Shown here: piece after piece, positions 9,979 through 17,249 of the stretch
Numbering within the stretch: the first letter of the stretch is position 1
Layout of the letters: each line of letters starts with the position of its first letter
Origin: Roseovarius sp. MMSF_3350
Lineage (GTDB): Bacteria > Pseudomonadota > Alphaproteobacteria > Rhodobacterales > Rhodobacteraceae
Assembly (NCBI RefSeq): GCF_030733425.1
Contig: NZ_JASHIZ010000002.1
Location: 62,001-126,000, forward strand
Direction of reading: 5' to 3'
Length of the DNA stretch: 64,000 nt
Notes under the pieces: generated by a model
What the model was told of the DNA's origin: nothing
Seen by the model: the letters and a program-made list of their open reading frames with translations, nothing else
Database searches by the model: none
Position numbers and translations under genes: made by a program

Positions 9979-10685
9979 GTTTCTGCCTCCAGCACGGTGC
10001 TGAGCGGGATGAGTCGGGTCTCGCCGCCCGTCCGCAACAGCATTCCGAAATTTTCGTCAACGCCCATGAAGGTGCCTGTCTGGCCGTCGATGGTGATGTC
10101 TTCGCCGATGCCGTGCGCGAGGCCGCGCCATTCGGCATGCAAGGCGCGGGGGCCATCGTCTTCCCAGCGGGTGATCCAGACCAGCGTATGGCGTGCCCAG
10201 CCTTCCAGCAGGGCGACAGGGTCCACGTCGGCGCAGCCTTCCTCGTAAAGAGCGGTGCGGTCGGGGGCGTCGCCCGGCACGGCGTCTGTCAGCATCAACG
10301 GCAATTCCAGCCCAACCACCAGCCAGCCGGGCATGGCGGCGGGATCGGTCGTGCCGGCCATCGTGCGCAGGCGGCCGCAGGAAGCGCCGTTGACACGCAG
10401 GCCGCCTGTCCATTCCAGATGCACCGCCACCTCGGGCGGGGCGATGGCCCCGAGCGCGTTCTGAAAACCGACGCCGCTGGTGGGCAACATGGCCATGGCC
10501 TGTTCCAGCGGCACCTCGGGGGCCATGATCAGCGCCGCGGCAAACCGGTTGGCGCCCACGTTGTGCACGATGGTGCCGGCGTCGCAGCCAAGGGCCGCCA
10601 TTGCGCAGGCCTTCTCGAACGGGTCGATGCCCGCGTCCACGGCGTGGCCCTGCATCAGGGGCGGGAAGGCCGGGTCGCGCGTCAT
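9975..10685 (-). CDS. Biotin/lipoate protein ligase-like protein
   Basis: 236 residues. The pattern fits the BPL/LplA/LipB-like fold with a C-terminal DUF4444 domain: VEWTGG-like VHLEWTGGLRVNGASCGRLR in the core and GRQ/TGTFMGVDENFGMLLR near the end. Such proteins attach biotin or lipoate to carrier domains in the characterised members, but the usual catalytic GRRRGG-type loop is not clear here, so activity is unproven. It overlaps both mrp and the DUF6505 gene by four bases. Its position beside an iron-sulfur carrier gene fits a link to lipoate synthesis, which needs Fe-S enzymes; that is inference. Confidence 0.7.
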   Translation of the reverse strand: MTRDPAFPPLMQGHAVDAGIDPFEKACAMAALGCDAGTIVHNVGANRFAAALIMAPEVPLEQAMAMLPTSGVGFQNALGAIAPPEVAVHLEWTGGLRVNGASCGRLRTMAGTTDPAAMPGWLVVGLELPLMLTDAVPGDAPDRTALYEEGCADVDPVALLEGWARHTLVWITRWEDDGPRALHAEWRGLAHGIGEDITIDGQTGTFMGVDENFGMLLRTGGETRLIPLSTVLEAET

Positions 10686-11755
10686 GCCACGCCCTGTGCC
10701 ACCAGCGCCCGTGCGATGTCGCGGAAGGCCTGCGACTGTGGCGCGTCGGGCTTGGACACCACGATGGGCGCGCCGCCGTCAGAGGCCATGCGGATGTCGA
10801 TATGCAAGGGCACCTCGGCCAGCAGGGGCACGCCCATCTTCCGCGCTTCGGCGGCGACGCCGCCATGGCCGAAGACATGTTCCTCGTGCCCGCAGTTGGA
10901 GCAGATATGCGTGGACATGTTCTCGATCATCCCGAGGGTCGGCACCTTGAGCTGGTTGAACATGTCTATCCCCTTGCGGGCGTCGAGAAGGGCAACGTCC
11001 TGTGGGGTGGAGACGATGATCGCACCGTCCACGTGCGCCTTTTGCGCCAGTGTCATCTGCACGTCGCCGGTGCCGGGCGGCAGGTCGACGATCAGAACAT
11101 CGAGCGCGCCCCATTGCACCTGCATCAGCATCTGTTGCAGGGCTCCCATCAGCATCGGGCCGCGCCAGACCACGGCCTGGTCCTCGTTGGTCATCAGGCC
11201 CAACGACATCATGGTGACGCCGTGGTTGCGCATCGGCAGGATCGTCTTGCCATCGGGCGAGGCCGGCCGGCCGGAGACGCCCAGCATCCGGGGTTGCGAG
11301 GGTCCATAGACATCGGCATCCAAGAGGCCCACGCGGCGGCCTTCGGCGGCCAGCGCACAAGCGAGGTTGGCCGACACGGTGGATTTGCCCACGCCGCCCT
11401 TGCCGGAGGCGATGGCGATGATGTGGTCGACGCCGGGCACGCGTTGCGGGCCCTGCGGTTCCGCGGGTTTGCGTTTCGTCTGGAGGTCCGGCGGCGCCTT
11501 GGCGGAATGCGCGGTCAGCACCGCGGACACGTCGGTCACGCCCTCCACGCCGCGCACGGCTTCCTGCGCCTCGGCCAGCACGGGCTCGTAGGCTTTTGAC
11601 TTCGCGGGGTCGATTTCGAGCACGAAGCGGACGGTGCCGCCCTCGACATTGAGGCCACGGGTCACGCCCGCCGACACGATGTCGTCGCCCGTACCTGGGT
11701 CTTTCACGTTTTTCAGCGCGGCGAGCACGCTTTCCCTTGTTGCCGTCACGTTCAA
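10682..11755 (-). CDS. apbC: Mrp/NBP35-family Fe-S cluster carrier ATPase
   Basis: 357 residues. An N-terminal MIP18-like (DUF59) domain (residues 1-90) is followed by a deviant Walker A, GKGGVGKST, then DVYGPSQPRMLG and VDLPPGTGD. The CxxC for the bridging Fe-S cluster is in THICSNCGHEEHVFG (~280-285). This is the full ApbC/Mrp arrangement; the family binds and hands over Fe-S clusters to apo-proteins in the cytosol. The start overlaps the DUF6494 stop by four bases. Confidence 0.93.
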   Translation of the reverse strand: MNVTATRESVLAALKNVKDPGTGDDIVSAGVTRGLNVEGGTVRFVLEIDPAKSKAYEPVLAEAQEAVRGVEGVTDVSAVLTAHSAKAPPDLQTKRKPAEPQGPQRVPGVDHIIAIASGKGGVGKSTVSANLACALAAEGRRVGLLDADVYGPSQPRMLGVSGRPASPDGKTILPMRNHGVTMMSLGLMTNEDQAVVWRGPMLMGALQQMLMQVQWGALDVLIVDLPPGTGDVQMTLAQKAHVDGAIIVSTPQDVALLDARKGIDMFNQLKVPTLGMIENMSTHICSNCGHEEHVFGHGGVAAEARKMGVPLLAEVPLHIDIRMASDGGAPIVVSKPDAPQSQAFRDIARALVAQGVA

Positions 11756-11943
11756 CCGCCCTTGATCGTGCCGGTGACCACGTGTTCGACATCGAGACCG
11801 TCCACGGTCAGCACGACCTTGGCCTCGAACGTCTTGCCCTCGGTGCCCTCGGTGTTGCGCATGGCGTCCTCGATGGCCTGCTGCGAGGTGACGCCGACCT
11901 GCTTAAGGAACTTGCGCATGGACATGTTGAAATCGTCGCTCAT
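11752..11943 (-). CDS. DUF6494-like small protein, first gene of the Mrp operon
   Basis: 63 residues, starting MSDDFNMSMRKFLKQVG. The ATG at 11943 is preceded by AAGGAGAG, a near-ideal ribosome site; a longer in-frame extension upstream is rejected. The sequence ends in VDGLDVEHVVTGTIKGG. DUF6494 proteins have no known function. As the first gene it defines the operon promoter, which must lie in the 60 bases before the divergent cytochrome gene. Confidence 0.75.
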   Translation of the reverse strand: MSDDFNMSMRKFLKQVGVTSQQAIEDAMRNTEGTEGKTFEAKVVLTVDGLDVEHVVTGTIKGG

Positions 11944-12003
11944 TTTACTCTCCTTTTTCCAAGAGTGTTGACGCGTGGCCCGCGTGCTTCCTAGGCTTGG
12001 GCC

Positions 12004-12768
12004 ATGCGCGGGCAAATGTTAACCCTTATCGGCGTGATTGTGGTGGTCTGTCTCGGGATGTCCACCTCAGAAGGGCGTGCGGCGGAGGATTTTCGCCTTG
12101 GGGCGCCGCCACCGCTGACCGAAAGCGGGCTTCTGGACTACGTGTTGCCGCGATTCTCGCTGAAGACGGGGATCCGGGTCGACGTTGTGGACCTGGACGA
12201 GGGTGCCGATATCTTGCTGGCCCCCGATGCCGAAGGGCCGCGCGTATTCGACGGACCGCACACGAAGTGGCGGATGCAGATCAATACGCCCAGCCACGAG
12301 GGCGCGATCGCGTTTGCAGATTGGCTGACCTCCGAGATCGGCCAACGGACGGTAACAAGCTATGAGGTCGAGGGCGCGGCACCGTTCGGTCTGCCCAAGG
12401 AGGAAGAGGCCGAGGTGGCCGAGGTCAGTTTCGACGGTGATGCGGGCCTTGGGCATGATCTGTCGGTAACCCATTGTGCGCGGTGTCACGCGGTGAGCGA
12501 GGCCACGCGTATGAATGCCATGGCTTCGACCCCCAGTTTCGCCGTGCTGCGGGCGATGGCGGACTGGGACCGGCGTTTCCAGACCTTCTATATCCTGAAC
12601 CCGCACCCGGCGTTTACCCAGATCGAGGACGTGACCGAGCCGTTCCCCATCAACCGCCCATCGCCGATCGCCCCCATGGAGATCACGATAGACGACTTGC
12701 AGGCCATCCTGGCCTACGTGTCCGGCGTGGAGCCCGCCGACCTCGGGGCACCGATCGAGCATCAATGA
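12004..12768 (+). CDS. Periplasmic cytochrome c with a truncated TupA-like binding domain
   Basis: 254 residues. A signal sequence (residues ~5-26, ending GRAAE) directs export. Residues ~35-130 resemble the two ends of a TupA/molybdate-tungstate-type binding protein: LPRFSLKTGIRVDVVDLDEG at the start and FADWLTSEIGQRTVTSYEVEG at the end, with the middle lobe missing. A heme motif CARCH follows (~158-162), with Met-containing segments after it. The only CxxCH implies one heme c. It stands at the edge of the formate dehydrogenase locus, tail to tail with the polyferredoxin (stops overlap by seven bases), so a role as an electron acceptor or metal sensor for that enzyme is inferred, not shown. 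Confidence 0.75.
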   Translation: MRGQMLTLIGVIVVVCLGMSTSEGRAAEDFRLGAPPPLTESGLLDYVLPRFSLKTGIRVDVVDLDEGADILLAPDAEGPRVFDGPHTKWRMQINTPSHEGAIAFADWLTSEIGQRTVTSYEVEGAAPFGLPKEEEAEVAEVSFDGDAGLGHDLSVTHCARCHAVSEATRMNAMASTPSFAVLRAMADWDRRFQTFYILNPHPAFTQIEDVTEPFPINRPSPIAPMEITIDDLQAILAYVSGVEPADLGAPIEHQ

Positions 12769-14720
12769 TCCCTGCGTTTCGAGAAATAGTCGTCGGTGGT
12801 GCGGACCTGCGGGCGCTCGCCGCCCGCGAAGGGATTGTCCTTTGAGTGGAACTGCGCCTTCACCCGGCAGTCGTCGCACATCTGGATGAGCCGTGCCGCC
12901 GAATCCGAGCCGAACATGGAGTGCTTGCCGGCGAGCTTCTCGGTGATCCGGTCGATCGTGGATTTCACGCCGAAGGGCACGCCGCATTCGATGCATTCGG
13001 CCGGTTCTTCCTCATTGAGTACGACCTGGCCCATCGCCTCGTCGCGCAGGTTGAGACGCGGTTCGTAGGCGATGGCGTCCTCGGGGCAGATGTTGGCGCA
13101 GAGGCCGCATTGCAGGCAGGCGTCTTCCTGGAAGCGCAGCTCGGGCTTGTCGGGGTTTTCGACGAGCGCGCCGGATGGGCAGAGCGAGACGCAGGAAAGG
13201 CAGAGCGTGCAGGCGTCCGTGTCGACCAGAACGGCGCCATAGGGCGCGTCGTCGGGCAGGGGCAGGATGGTGTCGTCGCCATGCAGGGCCTTGGCGGCAA
13301 GGCGCGCGACCTGCCGGCGGCTGCCCATGGGCAGGACGGGCTCGGCCACCGGATCGGGGCGGGCGTCGTCGGTGTAGAGCGCGTCGCAGAGTGCGTCGGG
13401 CTCGGCCACGTCAAGCAGGGCGATGCGGCCCTCCCCGGCGATGGCGCGGGCCAGCGGGACCTCGCGGTCGAGCGCGTCGCGTTCGGTGGTGGGCGACAGC
13501 AGGATCGTCACGTCTGTGAACCCAGATGCCAGCGCGGCCAGCATCTCGGCATGGCCGAAGCCCGAGAGCGCGGGCACTTCCAGCGGGATCACGTCGGCGG
13601 GCAGGCCGCGCGAATAGCGGGCGGCGAGGCTGATCATCTGCTGGCCGTGGCTGTCGTCGCAGACCAGCAGGCGCGGGGCGGTGCCGCCGGCCTTGCGGTA
13701 GGTCGAGGCCAGCGTCTGGATGCGGCGGAAGAGCGTGGCGGGCGCGGGCGCGTCGTAGGAGATGGCGCCGGAGGGGCAGAGCGCCGAACACGCGCCGCAG
13801 CCCGCGCAGATCATCGGGTCGACGGTGACATGCTCGCCTGCCGGGGAAATCGCGCCGGTGGGGCAGACGTCGAGGCAGTTGGTGCACCCTACCTGCTGCG
13901 CGCGGGAATGGGCGCAAAGCAGGGGTTGGACCGCGACGTAGAGCGGTTTCTCGAAGGTGCCGATCAGCTGGCTGGCGTTCAGGATCGCGTCGGCCACAGC
14001 CGGTATGCTGCCGGGATCGGCGCGCAGGTAGCCTTCGCGTTTTTGTGGGGCGGGGAAGAGCGGCGTGCCGCCGGTCAGGTCGAGGATGATGTCGCATTCG
14101 GTGCGGGCGCCGTCACGCCGGGCGGACCATGTCAGGGCGCCCCTGCCTGACGGGTCGACCTGTTGCAACGCGTCGATCTGGACCGAAAAGCCGCCCAATG
14201 CGCCGGTGGCGCGCTTCAGCTTGCCGCGGATCACGTCGAAGCCCGCGGGGTCGGGGGCGTCGGCGTCGTCGGTCAGAAGGACGGTCACACCGAGGATGTC
14301 CTTGAGCTTGTCTGCGGCGGGCAGGGCGGCGCCCGAGGCGCCGATGACAAGGCACAGACCCTCGGACATGATGTCGAGCGATTTGCCCGACGGCACGTCC
14401 AGCGTGGCCTCGGCCAGGAGGGCGGCCATTTTGGGCAGTTTGCCGGCGGGGTCGTCGGACCATCCGGCCCGATCGCGCAGGTCGGTGACAGGTGGCTCGG
14501 GCAGGTCCATCTCGGCGGCGAGTTCCGCGAACAGACGTTGTTCCTGCCGACAGCACAGGATGGCGTCACCCGATGCGATGGCCTGGGCGGTGGTGTCGGT
14601 CTGGGTGGTGCAGAGGCCGGAATGAACCACGCTGCAGGTGAGGCCGGTCGCAGCCTCGAGCGCGTCCTTATCGAGCGCTTGAGAGCCCGCACAATTGCAC
14701 AGAATCAGTTGCTTAGTCAT
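12762..14720 (-). CDS. 4Fe-4S polyferredoxin of the formate dehydrogenase locus
   Basis: 652 residues. It has at least two pairs of ferredoxin motifs: CTNCLDVCPTGAI and CAGCGACSALCPSGAI in the middle, then CTLCLSCVSLCPSGAL and CLQCGLCANICPEDAI near the end, plus further Cys-rich parts (LCNCAGSQ at the start and ECIECGVPFG at the end). There is no signal peptide, so it is cytoplasmic. Proteins of this type are found beside FDH3-type formate dehydrogenases in Rhodobacterales and may feed electrons for cofactor insertion or maturation; the role is not established. It is transcribed divergently from the DUF3305-fdh operon. Confidence 0.85.
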   Translation of the reverse strand: MTKQLILCNCAGSQALDKDALEAATGLTCSVVHSGLCTTQTDTTAQAIASGDAILCCRQEQRLFAELAAEMDLPEPPVTDLRDRAGWSDDPAGKLPKMAALLAEATLDVPSGKSLDIMSEGLCLVIGASGAALPAADKLKDILGVTVLLTDDADAPDPAGFDVIRGKLKRATGALGGFSVQIDALQQVDPSGRGALTWSARRDGARTECDIILDLTGGTPLFPAPQKREGYLRADPGSIPAVADAILNASQLIGTFEKPLYVAVQPLLCAHSRAQQVGCTNCLDVCPTGAISPAGEHVTVDPMICAGCGACSALCPSGAISYDAPAPATLFRRIQTLASTYRKAGGTAPRLLVCDDSHGQQMISLAARYSRGLPADVIPLEVPALSGFGHAEMLAALASGFTDVTILLSPTTERDALDREVPLARAIAGEGRIALLDVAEPDALCDALYTDDARPDPVAEPVLPMGSRRQVARLAAKALHGDDTILPLPDDAPYGAVLVDTDACTLCLSCVSLCPSGALVENPDKPELRFQEDACLQCGLCANICPEDAIAYEPRLNLRDEAMGQVVLNEEEPAECIECGVPFGVKSTIDRITEKLAGKHSMFGSDSAARLIQMCDDCRVKAQFHSKDNPFAGGERPQVRTTDDYFSKRRDH

Positions 14721-15076
14721 GGTTTGCCCCGGCTTTCACTGGCGGTCGCGCCTTGGTCCGGCGCGACGAGCTGATGGATTGCAATGCAGATCTCTCCTCA
14801 TAAATCTGCACGGGCCTTGCGCCCCCTTTTCCGACAACAAGGGTCAGGAATGACGGCTGCTTGGCCTGCGATTCTTCTGCCCTTCCCGTCGCCGTTGCAA
14901 GCAGGAAACCTGAGCATTTTTCTTGTACGGTCATTCTGTCCGCGCCCTTGAGAAATCAGCGTCATCACTGCCCAAAATGTCCAGATTTGCGATCTGTCCA
15001 CGATTGCATGCTTTTTTCCTTTGAGACGCCGCGACAGTTGGCACAAGGTGAAGTGACGGGAGGATACCAGCCACAC
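14721..15076. other. Divergent promoter region of the formate dehydrogenase locus
   Basis: About 355 bases between the polyferredoxin start and the DUF3305 start. A minus-strand frame of 73 codons runs through it but has no family features and I do not call it. The stretch is AT-richer than the genes and includes a GGGAGG at 15058-15063 serving the plus-strand operon. Promoters for both directions must lie here; no confident -35/-10 pair could be picked by eye. Confidence 0.4.
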
Positions 15077-15643
15077 ATGATCCACAATCCGGACATGTAC
15101 GCCACTATGCCTTTGGGGATCGTCATGCGCCGTACGCCGGGCGTGACGCGCTGGGCTGCGTGGGCGTGGAAGGCCGTGGCGGTTCTGCCCGGGGCCGGTC
15201 CTGCCGCGTGGCGGGTGCTGCGCGAAGAGGGCGATGTCACCGAATACCACGCCGCGACGATGACGCTGGAACTGCACGGGGCGGAGACCGAAAGCTATCT
15301 GCATGGCCTGTCGGCGCAGGTGCCGTCGGTCTACGCGGTCTTTCGCGAGGGGGGCGGCAAGTGCCCGTTGGAGGCGGTGCTGGTGACCGCCTCGCCCTAC
15401 GAGGCGCAGGATTACGAAGATAATGGCGAGGACATCGTCGAGAAGATCCCGATGCCCGAGGGGCTGATCGCCTGGGTCCGGGACTTTGCCGAGACCTACC
15501 ACACCGAAGAGGAATTCAAGAAACGCCGGCGCGACCGGGTGAAGGTGGATGCGCATGTGGACGGTATCGGCGACCCGCGGATCGTTCAGCAACGCGACAT
15601 CTACCGCTCGCCCACGCTGCGGCGGAAAGGGCGGATGCAATGA
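15077..15643 (+). CDS. DUF3305-domain protein
   Basis: 188 residues. The body MPLGIVMRRTPGVTRWAAWAWK, followed by LELHGAETESYLHGL, is characteristic of DUF3305, a cytosolic family found almost only beside DUF3306 and formate dehydrogenase genes. Its role is unknown; maturation of the enzyme is presumed. I start at the ATG at 15077, with GGGAGG 13 bases upstream; ATGs at 15095 and 15107 are possible. Its stop overlaps the DUF3306 start by four bases. Confidence 0.8.
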   Translation: MIHNPDMYATMPLGIVMRRTPGVTRWAAWAWKAVAVLPGAGPAAWRVLREEGDVTEYHAATMTLELHGAETESYLHGLSAQVPSVYAVFREGGGKCPLEAVLVTASPYEAQDYEDNGEDIVEKIPMPEGLIAWVRDFAETYHTEEEFKKRRRDRVKVDAHVDGIGDPRIVQQRDIYRSPTLRRKGRMQ

Positions 15644-16272
15644 GCGCACGCGAAGATTTCTGGTCGCGCCGCAAGGCGCGGGTGGCGGCGGAGGATGCCG
15701 CCGAGGTCGAGGCGCGCGAAGAGGCGAAGCGGGCCGAGGCGCGTGCAACGCTTGAGGAGAAAAGCGACGCCGAGGTGCTAGAACTGCTGGGCCTGCCCGA
15801 TCCCGAAACAATGAACAAGGGCGACGATTTCAGCGCTTTCATGGCCGAGGCGGTGCCGGACCGCATTCGCCGCTGGGCGCTGCGGCGGCTGTGGGGCACG
15901 AACCCGGCATTGGCCAACCTGGATGGGCTGCTGGATTACGGCGAGGATTTCACCGACAAGGCGATGGTCATCGAGAACATGCAGACCGCCTATCAGGTGG
16001 GCAAGGGCATGTTGACCCATGTGCAGAAACTGGCCCGCGAGGCGGAGGCCCTGACGGCCATGGCCGAGCGCGATGCCGAGGGTGAGGCCGAAGACGAAGC
16101 CGGCGCGCCGGAGCCCGAAGTCGATACCGAAGAAACGGTCGAGATGGCCGAGGTCGAGCCGGCCTACAGCTACACTTACGAGCCTGCCGCGGCAGAGGCG
16201 GACACATGGGCACCGCCGCCGCGCCGGCGGATGCACTTCACCTTCGACGATGCAAGCGAGAGCACGACATGA
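15640..16272 (+). CDS. DUF3306-domain protein
   Basis: 210 residues, strongly charged. The N-terminal part (SAREDFWSRRKARVAAED) and the core RIRRWALRRLWGTNPALANLDGLLDYGEDFTD identify DUF3306. The C-terminal third is acidic and low in complexity and ends in the Arg-rich APPPRRRMHFTFDD. The family travels with DUF3305 and formate dehydrogenase; no biochemical function is known. It overlaps DUF3305 by four bases and is immediately followed by the chaperone gene. Confidence 0.8.
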   Translation: MSAREDFWSRRKARVAAEDAAEVEAREEAKRAEARATLEEKSDAEVLELLGLPDPETMNKGDDFSAFMAEAVPDRIRRWALRRLWGTNPALANLDGLLDYGEDFTDKAMVIENMQTAYQVGKGMLTHVQKLAREAEALTAMAERDAEGEAEDEAGAPEPEVDTEETVEMAEVEPAYSYTYEPAAAEADTWAPPPRRRMHFTFDDASESTT

Positions 16273-16289
16273 GCAACCAGGAGGCGGTC

Positions 16290-16907
16290 ATGACGACAGA
16301 CATCCGGTCCCAGATTGCCGAGGAAGACCGGCTGCGTGCCGATCTTTACGATTTTCTGGGCGTGCTGCTGGCCGGGCCCCCGTCCGAGGCGCTGCTGGCG
16401 CAGACCGCCGGGCTGTCGGGCGACAATGAGACCGACCTTGGCGTCGCGATAGCGGCCCTGTCGCGCATCGCCAGGCACACTAAGCCGCAGGCGGTCGAAC
16501 GCGAGTTCAACGCGCTGTTCATTGGCCTGGGGCGCGGCGAGCTTTTGCCCTATGCCAGCTATTACCTGACCGGATTCCTGAACGAGAAGCCGCTGGCGAG
16601 CCTGCGGCGCGACATGGCGGCGCGGGGCATGACCCGGGCGCAGAACGTCTATGAGCCCGAGGACAACATAGCGTCGCTGATGGAGATGATGGGCGGGCTG
16701 ATCACCGGGCGGTTCGGCAAGCCCGCGACGCTGGCCAATCAGAAGACGTTCTTCAATACGCATATCGGCCCCTGGGCCGGGCACTTTTTCACGGATTTGG
16801 AGGCTGCGAAGAACTCGGTTCTCTATGCCTCGGTCGGCGCTGTCGGCCGGGTGTTCATGGATATCGAGGCGGAAGGTTTCCGGATGAGCGCGGAGGGATC
16901 CGCATGA
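16290..16907 (+). CDS. TorD/DmsD-family molybdoenzyme chaperone
   Basis: 205 residues, all-helical. The conserved TorD/DmsD motifs are visible: FNALFIGLGRGELLPYASYYLTGF and the later Y-E-P-E-D-N segment (NVYEPEDNIASLMEMMGGL), then FFNTHIGPWAGHFFTDLE. The family binds Tat signal peptides and holds molybdoenzymes until the cofactor is inserted; here FdhA is the likely client. I start at 16290 because AGGAGG lies five bases upstream; an ATG at 16269, overlapping DUF3306 by four bases, would add seven residues. Confidence 0.88.
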   Translation: MTTDIRSQIAEEDRLRADLYDFLGVLLAGPPSEALLAQTAGLSGDNETDLGVAIAALSRIARHTKPQAVEREFNALFIGLGRGELLPYASYYLTGFLNEKPLASLRRDMAARGMTRAQNVYEPEDNIASLMEMMGGLITGRFGKPATLANQKTFFNTHIGPWAGHFFTDLEAAKNSVLYASVGAVGRVFMDIEAEGFRMSAEGSA

Positions 16908-16948
16908 ACCGGCAGGGCGACCTGTCATCACCAGAGAGGAGGACTCTC

Positions 16949-17137
16949 ATGAGCGAGAAAACGCAAGGCAACAGCCGGCGCGATTTTCTGAAGATGGCCG
17001 CCGCAGGCGCGCCCGCGGTCGCGGTCGCAACGGCAGCCAGCACCGGCACCGCCGAAGCGGCGGAACCGGACCTGTCATCGGACAAGATGCAGGACACCGC
17101 GCACACGCGCGCATACTTCGATAGCGCCCGGTTCTGA
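16949..17137 (+). CDS. Formate dehydrogenase-region Tat-target peptide
   Basis: 62 residues. SRRDFLKMAAAGAPAVAVA is a textbook twin-arginine signal, leaving a mature tail of about 25 residues ending ARAYFDSARF-like (HTRAYFDSARF). This matches the short Tat-substrate peptides encoded beside fdhA in many proteobacteria. It may accompany or occupy the TorD-like chaperone, or be co-exported. The ATG at 16949 has AGGAGG upstream and is favoured over the ATG at 16904. Confidence 0.82.
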   Translation: MSEKTQGNSRRDFLKMAAAGAPAVAVATAASTGTAEAAEPDLSSDKMQDTAHTRAYFDSARF

Positions 17138-17249
17138 CCGGACGTGATCACTTGACCTGCCGGCGACTGGTTGCGGGACGCCCGACTGTCGGTGGATAAC
17201 CTTAGTACCCAGCAATCCCGATCGGGAGAGCTCGGGAGGAGAGAGAAAC

